Positions 27,842 through 37,413 of a stretch of 64,000 bases of DNA are shown piece by piece. The translations under genes were made by a program, and so were the position numbers. Each line of letters starts with the position of its first letter. Position 1 is the stretch's first letter. The DNA is from Gilvimarinus algae (GTDB taxonomy: Bacteria > Pseudomonadota > Gammaproteobacteria > Pseudomonadales > Cellvibrionaceae), in assembly GCF_030518215.1 (NCBI RefSeq), contig NZ_JAULRT010000035.1, positions 372,001-436,000 on the forward strand, written 5' to 3'. The notes under the pieces are model-generated. The model searched no databases and had not been told where the DNA came from. It was given only the letters and a program-made list of their open reading frames with translations.

Positions 27842-29299
27842 GTGTTGGAGTACAAAGTGATCGTCGCCAGTGAAAACATCAAGGTTGATTTACGTCGCCA
27901 GACACTACTGGTGGAGGAAGCGCCTGTCGCCATCCGCCCCAAGGCCTTCGCGCTGCTTCGCGCATTAATAGAGCATCCGTTCAAAATACAGACTAAAGAA
28001 TACTTTTTGCGAACCATCTGGGACGATGTTCAGGTTGACGAGCAGGTGCTTTTTCAAACAATTCGCGAGCTTCGCCAGTTGCTGGGAGATGCCCAACTCA
28101 TTCTGACGCACCCGAGAAAGGGTTATTCATGGAACGCCGAAGTGAGCACCAAGCAGGATTTGGCTACACCCACCGAGCCGTCGCCACCATGTCGTTCGCC
28201 ATCCTCGCCTGGGTTCTTTTATGGGCTTGCCGCCGCCGGCGCACTGCTGTTTTCCCTGATCCTCATTGCCGCTTGGCCGAACACCCGCACCTTAAGCGAA
28301 GAGGGCCCCGTATTGGTCCTTCCGATCAAAGAATCCATCGCAGGCTCTGGCCAGGAGTGGATGAGGGTAGGCCTAATGGATCAGATAATTTCACAACTCA
28401 AGGACGCTCAGGTCCCTCTTGTATTAGACACCGACTATGCCTTGGCAGCCGCTCGACGGGCCCAGTTGTCAGGTGATTATCGCACCGAGGAGGTAAGCCG
28501 GGTATTTGTTGTTTCCGGTGCGTCTTTAGTGGTTGAATCGGCCATCTCCGGGTCGGTGGATGAGTATCGCTTAGACTACTGGCTGCATTTTGTCGGGGGC
28601 ACCAAACGTGGCTCACTCTTCGGTCAATCGCCCAACGCCCTGACTCAGCAGCTCATCCAGCGTATTGCCGACTACACGGGCACACCCATTTCCACCGACC
28701 CGGAGTTAATCAAGACCGATCTCCACCGGGAGCTGCTCGCTCAAGCCATGGAGTTTATGGATCAGGCATTGATGGCGCAGGCGTCTTCTGTTTTGCATAG
28801 CCTATCGTTGTTGGACCCACACAACCCTGTTGTAGATCGCCTACTGATTGAAGCCTATGTGCATCAGGGAAGACTGGAGGAAGCCAAGGTACAAGCTGAA
28901 GGCGCTTTGACCAAAAGCAGTCGATCCGACGAGCACCACAAGCTCTTGTACTGGCGCTCGGTCATCGCGTTTCGACAGGGTGAAATGGAAGTCGCTCTGA
29001 GTGCGCTCGATCAAGCCGAGACGACGGCCAGCCAAACTAAGGACTGGTTGTATCGGGCTTATGCAGCGCAGCTGCGTGCGCAGATACTGATGCAAAAAGA
29101 CCAGTATACCGAGGCAGAGTCGGCACTGTTTAAAGGTATTGAATATCACCAAATGATTCGCTGTCCGCTGGGTGAAGCTTTGACGAGAAAGCAGCTTATC
29201 GAGCTCTACGCCCGCCAGGGAAACCTGACCTCAAAGAAGGCACAGACGCTTCAGGTCGAGAAGTTGCAGGCCGACCACAACCTAGGCGCTTGGCTGTAG
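27842..29299 (+). CDS. CadC/ToxR-like membrane transcriptional regulator
   Basis: This protein of up to 485 aa has a winged-helix OmpR-type domain at about 10-100 ('VAIRPKAFALLRALIEHPFK', then 'ILTHPRKGYSWN'). A linker and a single membrane helix follow (FFYGLAAAGALLFSLILIAA, about 125-145). The outer part carries TPR-like helices (LLDPHNPVVDRLLIEAYVHQ). This is the CadC/ToxR layout, in which a periplasmic signal directly controls a DNA-binding domain. Start choice: GTG at 27842, or GTG at 27857, which has GGAG 6 nt before it and looks better. It is 99 bp upstream of a membrane protein gene that it may control. Confidence 0.85.
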   Translation: MLEYKVIVASENIKVDLRRQTLLVEEAPVAIRPKAFALLRALIEHPFKIQTKEYFLRTIWDDVQVDEQVLFQTIRELRQLLGDAQLILTHPRKGYSWNAEVSTKQDLATPTEPSPPCRSPSSPGFFYGLAAAGALLFSLILIAAWPNTRTLSEEGPVLVLPIKESIAGSGQEWMRVGLMDQIISQLKDAQVPLVLDTDYALAAARRAQLSGDYRTEEVSRVFVVSGASLVVESAISGSVDEYRLDYWLHFVGGTKRGSLFGQSPNALTQQLIQRIADYTGTPISTDPELIKTDLHRELLAQAMEFMDQALMAQASSVLHSLSLLDPHNPVVDRLLIEAYVHQGRLEEAKVQAEGALTKSSRSDEHHKLLYWRSVIAFRQGEMEVALSALDQAETTASQTKDWLYRAYAAQLRAQILMQKDQYTEAESALFKGIEYHQMIRCPLGEALTRKQLIELYARQGNLTSKKAQTLQVEKLQADHNLGAWL

Positions 29300-29398
29300 A
29301 CCACGCAGAATCAAGGTTTTAGAAAGTTTCAGGAAGTTTTATTGGTATAAACACTGGCCAGCGAAGACAGTGGCAGCTGAAATTATTGGAGCTGCTCT

Positions 29399-30511
29399 AT
29401 GCTGAAAACCATCCAGCGCCGCGTGTTCGTATCCGTCTCTTTGGCCGCCTTCCTAAGTGTTATGCTGGTCACCTCAGTGTTAATGTTTAGCCAAAGGCAC
29501 ACAGTCTCAACGGCTCTGATTCATACGGCCGTGGGCGCCGCGATGCTCCTGTTTGCATTTTGGCATCTGGCGAATAACTTCGCTCCGTTAAAGCAGTATT
29601 TTAGAGCTCGTAGGCTTTGGGCCAGCATAGCGGTAGTAGCGGCGATAGGGCTGCTGCTGGCAAGCTACCTCCCGGTCAAGCCTCTGTATCAGTTTTATCT
29701 CTGGGGTAGCACCCTGCGCGCGATGAACAACAGCGAAGATCGCACTCTCATAAGGTATGTTCAGTTGGATTTTAATCCCGATGGTGCAGAGGGATTAGCG
29801 CTGCGCATGGATTTGCGTGCCGGCCCTCATATGGCCTACCCACAATACGCCTTTTGGCTAGAAACCCTTGAGGGGGCCTTTATTCAGCCGCTCTACGTTA
29901 CCCAATCCGTGGCCAGGAGCCAGTTCGACAACAAAGCGATCTTACAAGAAGACGTGGTGCTAACCAGTAACCCCTTTGATGGTAATGCGCATGAAGGCGA
30001 GTCTCTCTTCTCGTTTATCTCAGAGCCACGGACGTCCTCAAGCCGGTTTCGGCGTGAATCCCTGCCCGTTTTCTTACATAAGTCTGGCGCTATTCGCTCG
30101 GATAGCGAGAGTGTCGATCTCAGCACGATCGATGGTTACTCGGGCGCGACGCTCAACGACAGTTTTTTATTGGACACCGTAAGCCCTCTTGAAGTATCAC
30201 GACGCTATCGCTTGCGCCTGGAGATCAATCAATCGTTTGATTTTAATGAATACTACTCAAGCGACCAATTTAGCGAAGACCCCGTTTACTCCGGCAACGG
30301 CTACAGTGCTCAACCGTCATTGATTTACGAGGCGATCATCGATGCCGGCTCCAAGCAAACCTATTACCCAATGACGCTCATTGGCCACGGCCATCACTCT
30401 GGACAGAACGGCGAGGTCTACCCGGACCTGAGCCACATCACTACGGCGCGATCCATTGTAGACCGGATTATTATTGAGCTTAGGCGGGAAACCACTGGGC
30501 CAGAGTCATAA
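29399..30511 (+). CDS. membrane protein of unknown function
   Basis: This protein of 370 aa has three N-terminal membrane helices (about 10-32, 39-58, 73-93), the second bracketed by His residues (IHTAVG, FWHLANN), as in DUF4405-type heme-binding bundles. A periplasmic domain of about 270 residues follows that I cannot name. It has 'FWLETLEGAFIQPLYVTQ', which recalls periplasmic DUF2271-like domains. His-rich 'GHGHHSGQNGE' near the C-terminus could bind metal. A GAGCTG sequence precedes the start. It follows the CadC-like gene, and its 3' end overlaps the convergent gene by 32 bp. Confidence 0.65.
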   Translation: MLKTIQRRVFVSVSLAAFLSVMLVTSVLMFSQRHTVSTALIHTAVGAAMLLFAFWHLANNFAPLKQYFRARRLWASIAVVAAIGLLLASYLPVKPLYQFYLWGSTLRAMNNSEDRTLIRYVQLDFNPDGAEGLALRMDLRAGPHMAYPQYAFWLETLEGAFIQPLYVTQSVARSQFDNKAILQEDVVLTSNPFDGNAHEGESLFSFISEPRTSSSRFRRESLPVFLHKSGAIRSDSESVDLSTIDGYSGATLNDSFLLDTVSPLEVSRRYRLRLEINQSFDFNEYYSSDQFSEDPVYSGNGYSAQPSLIYEAIIDAGSKQTYYPMTLIGHGHHSGQNGEVYPDLSHITTARSIVDRIIIELRRETTGPES

Positions 30512-31400
30512 GGGCCAGGCCTACCGCCAGCAGCGATGCACTGACCAACGAGCCCTGGCGCCACTCTTTATTCAATATTGCCAGGCGATCGTCCAGGTCG
30601 CCTGCAAAGACCTTCACGCCGCCCCATCTCTGGCCGTCCAGACCCTGCGTGCGCGTGTTGTAACGTGCAAGCACTGTGACCCTGGCGTTGACCGGCACAA
30701 TATCCTCCATCACCGTGATTTGATTGGCGGTAGTGCGGGTGGGTGCGACAAAGTAATCGGCCGATACAGGGGTGGGTGTGCTGACTTGTGCATCACTGAG
30801 GGCACCGCGGGCGTCCTCTTCACCGGTCTGCGGTTCGCTCTCTGGAACAGCGCGAATTCGCGCCAGAGCCCGTTCGCCCCATTGCCCGCCCATTGTCGTC
30901 GACCGGAGTTCATCTTCGGCACTGGCAATAGCGTGTAAAGCAAAGGTCCTGTCCCCGCAATCAAGCACCGCAGGGCGCATATGAAAACCCAGCAAACACA
31001 GCTGCTGAACATTGTGATTGGAACTGGGGCTACGAGTTTGCCCTGTGACCTGGTAGCTAAACGCAGCACACGGTTTGTCACTGAACGGCGATATCAAGGG
31101 CTCACCCTGCACCTTGACCTCGCCACTTAAGGCCAGGGTCTGCCCATCCTTAAAGGCAGCATTGGGGTCTACTCGGTACAGGCGCAGGTTACGCCGGTCC
31201 AGCCAGGTCAAGACCGTCCCCCAGGCAACCAAAAGGCCCGCCACCAGGCTCAGTACGCCGATAATCAAAGGCACCCAGCCCATACCGCCAAAGCGCCGGG
31301 TGGTCGCCTCGACACTCTGACTCACCACGACGGCAAAGACCATAAAAATCACCAGAGCCGCGACAGCCTTGGCGATAAAGATTTGCTTACCTCGGGTCAT
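30480..31400 (-). CDS. membrane protein, GIDE-like domain
   Basis: This protein of 306 aa has two N-terminal membrane helices (about 8-28 and 42-64), a long cytoplasmic or periplasmic domain, and a C-terminal helix ('GSLVSASLLAVGLALMTLAQ'). The central 'LALSGEVKVQGEPLISPFSD' and 'KPCAAFSYQV' resemble the GIDE-type domain of the mitochondrial E3 ligase family, which is common in bacteria without a RING finger. The function is unknown. The last 32 bp overlap the convergent gene at 29399-30511. Confidence 0.65.
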   Translation of the reverse strand: MTRGKQIFIAKAVAALVIFMVFAVVVSQSVEATTRRFGGMGWVPLIIGVLSLVAGLLVAWGTVLTWLDRRNLRLYRVDPNAAFKDGQTLALSGEVKVQGEPLISPFSDKPCAAFSYQVTGQTRSPSSNHNVQQLCLLGFHMRPAVLDCGDRTFALHAIASAEDELRSTTMGGQWGERALARIRAVPESEPQTGEEDARGALSDAQVSTPTPVSADYFVAPTRTTANQITVMEDIVPVNARVTVLARYNTRTQGLDGQRWGGVKVFAGDLDDRLAILNKEWRQGSLVSASLLAVGLALMTLAQWFPA

Positions 31401-31522
31401 AGTCCTGACACTCCAGTTATCCAGTGCGATCCGCGCTCTAGGTTTACAGATTAGCGTAAATTCACCGCCCCGTCTGTCGAGCGCCAGGTTGAAGATCAGC
31501 CCAAGGGCACTAAGATTATTCT

Positions 31523-31954
31523 ATGAGCTTTCATCTGCACCGCTTTATTGACGCTCAGGACGAGCACTTTCCCCAGATCCTCGCCGAACTCAATGCCGGG
31601 CGTAAGCAAACCCACTGGATGTGGTATGTATTTCCACAGCTCAAGGGTTTGGGGCGCAGCACCACAGCGAACTATTACGCCATTTCCTCGCAGGATGAAG
31701 CACGTGCTTATTGGCGGCACGCCGTGCTAGGCCCGCGTCTGCGCGCTTGCACGCAAGCGGTCAATCAGCACGGCAAACGCTCTGCCCAGCAGGTGTTCGG
31801 TCACCCGGACCATCTGAAATTTCACTCGTGTATGACACTGTTTGCCGAGATCAGTCAAAACGATCCGATAGTCGCGCAAGCTTTGGATCAGTTCTTTAAG
31901 GGCGAGCGAGACAAAGCCACCCTTGATTTGCTGGAAACGGGCGGGGCACTATAG
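31523..31954 (+). CDS. DUF1810 family protein
   Basis: This cytoplasmic protein of 143 aa shows the DUF1810 pattern: 'RFIDAQDEHFPQILAELNAG' then 'KQTHWMWYVFPQLKGLG', and 'FGHPDHLKFHSCMTLFAEI'. The family is widespread and has no proven function. It lies 27 bp before the SRPBCC gene on the same strand, so the two probably share a message. It is full family length. Confidence 0.92.
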   Translation: MSFHLHRFIDAQDEHFPQILAELNAGRKQTHWMWYVFPQLKGLGRSTTANYYAISSQDEARAYWRHAVLGPRLRACTQAVNQHGKRSAQQVFGHPDHLKFHSCMTLFAEISQNDPIVAQALDQFFKGERDKATLDLLETGGAL

Positions 31955-31981
31955 GGCTTTTCAGCCAGCGGGAGCCCAGCT

Positions 31982-32368
31982 ATGAAAGTTCAAACTCTGT
32001 CTATCGCCATTAATGCGCCCGCTGACAAGGTCTACCATTTTGTTCGCGATGCGCGCAACCTGCCGCGCTGGGTACCCTTTTTTGAGTCAGTGACAGCCGG
32101 CGAGGGCAATAGCTGGCAAGTCACCACGCCGGATGGCCCAGCCAGCTTTGAGTTTGTCGAGGATAACAACCTTGGCGTCGTCGACCATACCATTCGTTTT
32201 GCCTCGGGCGACTCTTTAACCAATCCCATGCGCATCGTATCCAGCGGCAATGGCTGCGTGCTGATGTTTACCCTGTTTCAGCACGCCGGTATGACGGACG
32301 CGCAGTTTCAGGAAGACTTGCGCCTGGTGGAGAAAGACCTCGATACCATTCGCCAATGGGTCGTTTGA
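31982..32368 (+). CDS. SRPBCC family protein
   Basis: This protein of 128 aa has the START/Bet v1-like fold: 'SIAINAPADKVYHFVRDARN' opens it, 'LPRWVPFFESV' follows, and a C-terminal helix ends the fold. Such proteins bind small hydrophobic ligands or act as polyketide cyclases; the ligand is unknown here. GGGAG precedes the ATG. Its last 61 bp overlap the end of the convergent acyltransferase gene. Confidence 0.88.
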   Translation: MKVQTLSIAINAPADKVYHFVRDARNLPRWVPFFESVTAGEGNSWQVTTPDGPASFEFVEDNNLGVVDHTIRFASGDSLTNPMRIVSSGNGCVLMFTLFQHAGMTDAQFQEDLRLVEKDLDTIRQWVV

Positions 32369-33540
32369 GGCGCCTTTTCAAATAGGCCAAAACAAACCCG
32401 CAAGTAGGGAATCGGGCGGATTAGCCGATAGCTGAGGTAGCAGCCAAGTGCCGTCAGCGCAATCAGAGTAACGGGTTCTAGCACCGGCCCCAGGTGCCAA
32501 TCAGCCAGAACATAGAGCGCCACCACAATCAGAGTTTGGTGAACAATGTAGCAGCAGTATACCGCGCGGTTGGCGGCCTGAATGCGCGGCTTAGCGGTAG
32601 CCAGGTACCGCTGACCGTAGCCAATAATGGCCGCGATCCACAGCCAGGCGTTAGCGGACCACACCAGCGCCCGCAAAAGCTCCTCAAAGGGGGCGATTAG
32701 CGATAGCTGACCGCCCCGATAATAAAAGAGAATCCCCAGATAACTGGCCGTCGCCACCAGCAGCGTGAAGCGGCGCATGCGACCAAGAGCACTCCATAGC
32801 CGGTTGGAGCGCACCAGGGCAAAGCCCAAGGCAAAGACAAAAAAGTAGCGGGCGTTGTTGTACCAGTCATCCACCAGAAAGTAGGTGGTGGGGTAATCTG
32901 CCCAGAGCCACTGGCCGATGGCAAAGAGCACAACAATCGGCAGCACCACCAGCGCCCCGGCCGGCAAGTGTCGATCCAGCCAGCGGCCCAGGGCCCTTGC
33001 CGCACTGCTGTTCAGTAGCGGGTACATCAGCCAGAGAACGGCGACATAGGCAAACAGATAGAGCAGGTACCACAGGTGGTTGTAGATAATGTGGGTCGGC
33101 TCCAGACGCAGATACACCGGCGGCAGGGGTTCACCAAAACCAAAAGGGTATCCCAGGTAGTTTTGCCAGAAGCGCCAATAGCTCATATCAGCCAGCTCAC
33201 CGGCCTGTCTGCTTTCAACAAACGCCTGGGGGGCGACAATCACCAAGCTGCCAAACACCAGTGGCACCAATAGCTTGCGCGCGTTAGCGCCCATAAACCC
33301 CACACCGCTCGCGCGCGCTAGCTGGTAGGAAATAGCAGCGCCGCTGATCAGGAACAACAGCGACATACGCCACTGGTTCGACCAGAGCATCAGGTATTGC
33401 AGTGGTTCGCTCAGGTGCTCGCTTTTAATGTGCCAGCCCCAGTCGGCCACATAGGCCATGCCGACGTGATACAGAATCAACAAACCAAACGCCAATACGC
33501 GCAAGCCATCCAGCTCGTGACGGCGCTGCTGGCACCACAC
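32308..33540 (-). CDS. acyltransferase 3 family membrane protein
   Basis: This inner-membrane protein of 410 aa has about ten helices. It begins 'RRHELDGLRVLAFGLLILYH', the AT3 signature with Asp and Arg before the His of the first helix, and continues 'LLFLISGAAISY'. AT3 proteins move acyl groups onto surface sugars, peptidoglycan or lipids; the acceptor cannot be told. The start is GTG at 33540 with GGAG upstream. It is divergent from a membrane-bound LytTR regulator, an arrangement that suggests control. The 3' end overlaps the SRPBCC gene by 61 bp. Confidence 0.88.
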   Translation of the reverse strand: MWCQQRRHELDGLRVLAFGLLILYHVGMAYVADWGWHIKSEHLSEPLQYLMLWSNQWRMSLLFLISGAAISYQLARASGVGFMGANARKLLVPLVFGSLVIVAPQAFVESRQAGELADMSYWRFWQNYLGYPFGFGEPLPPVYLRLEPTHIIYNHLWYLLYLFAYVAVLWLMYPLLNSSAARALGRWLDRHLPAGALVVLPIVVLFAIGQWLWADYPTTYFLVDDWYNNARYFFVFALGFALVRSNRLWSALGRMRRFTLLVATASYLGILFYYRGGQLSLIAPFEELLRALVWSANAWLWIAAIIGYGQRYLATAKPRIQAANRAVYCCYIVHQTLIVVALYVLADWHLGPVLEPVTLIALTALGCYLSYRLIRPIPYLRVCFGLFEKAPQTTHWRMVSRSFSTRRKSS

Positions 33541-33692
33541 AGGGGTTTCTCCACTAATGGGACATCTCCGTTATTCGGTGTAAACTTGCCCCACAGTCTG
33601 CCCCTGCTTAAAACCCCGCAGATAAGCTAAGTGATTGATTGATTTAAGTTTGTGATAAACGGCAGCCAGCTGTGACCAGTTGCAGGAACCCC

Positions 33693-34565
33693 ATGACCAT
33701 GAGCCGCCAACCACTCGCCTCGCGCCTGCAAGCACACTTTCTCAGCCATCAGACGTTCTGGCCAGCGGCAATGCTGCTCGTCTGGGCCGGACTCAATACC
33801 CTGCTGCTGGCGACAACCGAACTTATGGAGTACCGCCGCTCGGGCAGCGACCTGCCGTTTTGGGAGCCTCTGAGCTGGGAAACTACCAGCATGGTGATGA
33901 TTTTGCTGTGCGTCTGGCCGCTGGCGTGGCTGATTCGTTTTTTGGCAAGCCGCTTCTCCCTCGCCACTCAACTGCTGTGCCACCTGGCGGCACTAGTGGC
34001 ATTTTCAGTGGTGCATGTGACGGGTATGGTGGCGCTGCGTAAGCTCTGGTACGCGTTGATGGGCTCGCACTATCACTTTGGGAATCTCGCGTATGAATTT
34101 GTCTACGAGTTTCGCAAAGACGCCATGACCTACCTCACCATGGTTGTGGTGATCGCCGGCTATCAATTTATTGTCCGCCGACTGCGCGGCGAGGCGAGTT
34201 ACGTGAATGAGAGTGACGACTCTTCCAGACCACTGCCGGACCGATTGCTGGTAAAGAAACTGGGTAAAGAATTTTTAATTGCTGTGGCGGATATTGAATG
34301 GATTGAGGCCTCAGGCAATTACGCCAATTTACACCTCAATGGCAAAGTCTACCCCATGCGCACCACCATGGCCGCGCTGGAGAAGCAGCTGCCCGGCTCG
34401 GTATTCCAGCGAGTGCACCGCTCGGCCATTGTCAATCTGCACGAGGTGGATCACCTGGAGCCCACGGAGTTTGGCGACTACACCATCACACTGAAATCCG
34501 GCGACACCGTCGCCCTGTCGCGGCGTTACCGCGATGACGTCAAGGCGGCCATGTCTTTGGCGTGA
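33693..34565 (+). CDS. membrane-anchored LytTR family regulator
   Basis: This protein of 290 aa has four N-terminal membrane helices (to about residue 165) and a C-terminal LytTR DNA-binding domain: 'IEWIEASGNYANLHLNGKVY' and 'QRVHRSAIVNLHEVDHLEPT' are diagnostic. It has no receiver domain, so it may respond directly to a membrane signal. The ATG at 33693 is chosen because AGGA lies 5 nt upstream; a GTG 21 bp earlier is possible. It is divergent from the acyltransferase by about 150 bp; the pair probably forms one regulatory unit. Confidence 0.88.
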   Translation: MTMSRQPLASRLQAHFLSHQTFWPAAMLLVWAGLNTLLLATTELMEYRRSGSDLPFWEPLSWETTSMVMILLCVWPLAWLIRFLASRFSLATQLLCHLAALVAFSVVHVTGMVALRKLWYALMGSHYHFGNLAYEFVYEFRKDAMTYLTMVVVIAGYQFIVRRLRGEASYVNESDDSSRPLPDRLLVKKLGKEFLIAVADIEWIEASGNYANLHLNGKVYPMRTTMAALEKQLPGSVFQRVHRSAIVNLHEVDHLEPTEFGDYTITLKSGDTVALSRRYRDDVKAAMSLA

Positions 34566-34608
34566 TTGTTTGCTAAACTGCGGTGTCAAACAAACTCAAG
34601 GATGAACC

Positions 34609-34992
34609 ATGAGACACTTGATTTTTATTGGCCTAATTCTTTTCGCCGGCTACATGGCCTTTGATAAATACCAAAACGGCGATAGCCCCTCTGTGAATAT
34701 CAACGATTTCTCTTTCACGGAATCGTCAAACAACCCCGATGTCAGCCGCGGCTTTGTGACTATTTATGGTCACGACAACTGCCCTGTCACTACCCGTACA
34801 ATCGAAGCACTGCGCAAGGCCAATATTGACTACGACTATCGTGATATCACCAACCAAAGTGTCAAGACGTCAATGATCGCCAGTATGCGCCACCAGAATA
34901 TGAAAACCCGCTCAATCGGCTTGCCAGTGGTGGATATTGACGGGCGCTTTTACATTCGCCCGGATATGAGCACGATCAAAGCTCGTTTGTAG
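34609..34992 (+). CDS. membrane-anchored glutaredoxin-like protein
   Basis: This protein of 127 aa has an N-terminal hydrophobic anchor (residues 4-18), a short linker, then a thioredoxin fold of glutaredoxin type: 'FVTIYGHDNCPVTTRTIEAL' with a CPVT active site, and 'RSIGLPVVDIDGRFYI' with the conserved Pro. Only one Cys is present in the whole protein, so it is a monothiol form. The anchor places the domain outside the cytoplasm, unlike normal glutaredoxins. An AAGGA ribosome site is present. Its 3' end overlaps the convergent gene by 17 bp. Confidence 0.8.
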   Translation: MRHLIFIGLILFAGYMAFDKYQNGDSPSVNINDFSFTESSNNPDVSRGFVTIYGHDNCPVTTRTIEALRKANIDYDYRDITNQSVKTSMIASMRHQNMKTRSIGLPVVDIDGRFYIRPDMSTIKARL

Positions 34993-35440
34993 CCGTGTCA
35001 ATTGTTGGCTCTGGTGGAAGGTCCAACTTATAATCCTCGTCCGGTGGCTCGCAGCTGCCGGCGCTGCTGAATTCGGTCGGCTCGTAGGTGGACACCGCAA
35101 TATAGTCATCGCTGCCCTCCGGTTGTACGAAGACCGAATCCACCACCCAGCCATCGGCATCTTTTGAAGCCATGGCGTAAACCGTACCGCTCGCCAGAGG
35201 CCCTTCAATCTCGTATTGAATCATAGCGCCGTAGACAAAATAATTGCCGGTCACAAGTGCACTCACGTCAATGGGCGAACCAAATTGCTCAAGCACTTGT
35301 TCATGCTCACGCACCATCGCCACCGACTGCTCAAAGGCCGGACCTTTAAACACTTGGTACACGTGAACCACGAGGGCAATAAATCCACAAAACCCGGCGA
35401 GCGAGCAGAGGATCAGTAGGGGCTTTCCTGCGTTGCGCAT
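34976..35440 (-). CDS. Coa1-like membrane protein
   Basis: This protein of 154 aa has one N-terminal helix (LLILCSLAGFCGFIALVVHV) and an outer domain with 'VREHEQVLEQFGSPIDVSAL', 'YEIEGPLASGTVYAMASKDA' and 'GWVVDSV'. This resembles the Coa1 (cytochrome oxidase assembly factor 1) family, which is common in bacteria as proteins of unknown role. No oxidase gene is nearby, so a role in oxidase assembly is not supported. The C-terminal tail is Pro- and Glu-rich. Confidence 0.65.
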   Translation of the reverse strand: MRNAGKPLLILCSLAGFCGFIALVVHVYQVFKGPAFEQSVAMVREHEQVLEQFGSPIDVSALVTGNYFVYGAMIQYEIEGPLASGTVYAMASKDADGWVVDSVFVQPEGSDDYIAVSTYEPTEFSSAGSCEPPDEDYKLDLPPEPTIDTATNEL

Positions 35441-35519
35441 CCGACACTCCCTGTGTGACTGGTAACATCCGTGTTAAAGCATAGAGGGGGTGCAGCGATC
35501 CCTCGCTGCGCAATCCATT

Positions 35520-35813
35520 TTAGCCGTTGCGGGCTTTGAATTCGCGAATCAGCTTGTTAAAGCTCTCGGCGTAGGCTTCGAGATCTTCAATGGCTTTTTT
35601 CTGATCAGAGCGGGACATACCCGAGCAGCCCAGGTACTCTTCCATGGCTTTTACGTAGGCTTTCACCTCGTTGTTGGCCTTGACCATTTGCGCGGTCACA
35701 GCCGTAGCCGGATCGGGAAAGTCGGCGGGCTTTTGCGGCTCTGAACAGGCCAGTGACAAACCGGGCAGGCACAGGGCGCTGACTAATGAGACTTGCAATA
35801 ACGTTTTTTTCAT
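35520..35813 (-). CDS. hypothetical small exported protein
   Basis: This protein of 97 aa has a signal peptide (KKTLLQVSLVSALCLPGLSLAC) followed by a helical mature part with many Lys and Glu (QKKAIEDLEAYAESFNKLIR). The Cys in 'LSLACSEP' could be a lipobox, making it a lipoprotein. I do not recognise the family. The ATG at 35813 is preferred over one 21 bp upstream, since the signal peptide starts at this Met. It follows the Coa1-like gene's start by 79 bp. Confidence 0.6.
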   Translation of the reverse strand: MKKTLLQVSLVSALCLPGLSLACSEPQKPADFPDPATAVTAQMVKANNEVKAYVKAMEEYLGCSGMSRSDQKKAIEDLEAYAESFNKLIREFKARNG

Positions 35814-35877
35814 TGGCTCTATCTCTGACTTCACTCAAAGGCTCTAGCAAGGTATCGAAAACTTCCGGCTTAGGGCA

Positions 35878-37413
35878 TTATATCTTAAAGCGTCCCACCA
35901 GCTCTGACATCTGTTTTGCCATTTTCGCCAGGTTGGCGCTGTTGGCGGTAATGCGGCTGGAGCTTTCGGCCGTGCTCTGGGCAACGCCAGAGACACTGTC
36001 GATATTTACTTCAATCTGCTGGGTAGCAGCGCTTTGCTGCTCGGAGGCGGCGGCGATCTGGTTGGTGCGATCGCGAATCTCACCCACATAGTTAGTGATT
36101 TCTTCCAGCGAGTCTGTCGCCTCGCTGGCGCGGGCCACAGAGGCGTCTGCCTGGCTGGTGCCGGCGGTCATCATTTCTACCGCCTCAGCTGAGCCGGTTT
36201 GCAGCCGCTCGATCATTTCCTGAATCTCAGTGGTGGAGCTTTGCGTGCGCGAAGCCAGAGTGCGCACTTCATCGGCGACCACGGCAAAGCCGCGGCCCTG
36301 CTCGCCGGCACGTGCCGCCTCAATGGCCGCGTTGAGCGCCAGCAGGTTGGTCTGCTCGGCAATACCGCGAATCACATCCAGCACCGTACCAATCGCAACC
36401 GTCTCCTGGCGCAGTCGGTCGATCACCTCCGAGGCGGTTTTGATGTCCGCCGACAGGCTCTGAATCTGGCTCATGGTGCTCTGCACAATCTTCTTGCCGC
36501 TCATGGCGACTTTATCGGCTTGCAGAGAGTTATCGGCGGTTTCTGCAACCCGCTGGGTGACATCGGCCACCACACTGGCCATTTCTTTAATGGCGGTAAC
36601 AATCTGCTGAATGTCCGACTGCTGGGAGGTAATAGAGCGCTCGTTTTCCTGCGACAGGTTGGAGAGAATATTCGCACTTTCGTCCACCTCGACGGCGGTT
36701 TCTGCCACGCTGGAAATAATGTTCTGCAGGCGCTCGACAAAGCGGTTGAAATTGGCGGACAGCTCGCTGATTTCATCGGTGCCCTCCACGGGCAGGCGGC
36801 GGGTCAGATCCCCTTCACCTTCCGAGATATCGCGCAGCGCACGCACCACGTTTTTCACCGGCTTCACCACGCTCGCTTGCACCAGATAGGCGAGCGCCGC
36901 AGCGACCAAGCTGATAATGATCACCACCCAAATAGCGTCTTTCACGGCCTCGGCCACCACGGCGTTCAGCTCAGACAAGTCCACGTGAAAAGAAATGGTG
37001 CCCACCTGGGACCCGTCTGACTTAATGGCTTCGGTAACGATCAGGGCATTTTCAAGTTCTACGACCCCTTCGGCGTTGGGGCGCGAGGGCAAGCTTGTGG
37101 GCATTTTGCCGTCGCCACTGCGGGAGAACCAGGCGAAGGGCTCACCGCCGGCGTAGATGACCGCGCCCAGCACCCGGTCGCTGATCTTCAGCGCCTGGAG
37201 TGAGGCAGTCACCGTCATGTCGTCTTCAAAGGTAATTGCACCGATACTCGCCTCGCCGAGTACATCGGCCAAGGTGCGGGTGTCTTTGATAATGGTCTCT
37301 TCCACCGTAGCGATACCGGAGCGGACGGTTACAAAGGTTGTAACCACCACCGCCGCAATGCAGGTGAGGGTGACACTTAGCAGAATTTTCCACTTGAGTG
37401 ATAGATTTTTCAC
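35878..37413 (-). CDS. methyl-accepting chemotaxis protein
   Basis: This receptor of 511 aa has a first membrane helix (about 8-28), a periplasmic sensing domain of about 125 residues with '[18 protein letters not shown]', as in dCache-free PAS-like CHASE8/17-type sensors, and a second helix near 160-180. HAMP and the signalling hairpin tip '[20 protein letters not shown]' follow. It should pass signals to CheA/CheW. No chemotaxis kinase gene is in the window. The start is GTG at 37413 with GAGGA upstream. The ligand is unknown. Confidence 0.94.
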   Translation of the reverse strand: MKNLSLKWKILLSVTLTCIAAVVVTTFVTVRSGIATVEETIIKDTRTLADVLGEASIGAITFEDDMTVTASLQALKISDRVLGAVIYAGGEPFAWFSRSGDGKMPTSLPSRPNAEGVVELENALIVTEAIKSDGSQVGTISFHVDLSELNAVVAEAVKDAIWVVIIISLVAAALAYLVQASVVKPVKNVVRALRDISEGEGDLTRRLPVEGTDEISELSANFNRFVERLQNIISSVAETAVEVDESANILSNLSQENERSITSQQSDIQQIVTAIKEMASVVADVTQRVAETADNSLQADKVAMSGKKIVQSTMSQIQSLSADIKTASEVIDRLRQETVAIGTVLDVIRGIAEQTNLLALNAAIEAARAGEQGRGFAVVADEVRTLASRTQSSTTEIQEMIERLQTGSAEAVEMMTAGTSQADASVARASEATDSLEEITNYVGEIRDRTNQIAAASEQQSAATQQIEVNIDSVSGVAQSTAESSSRITANSANLAKMAKQMSELVGRFKI

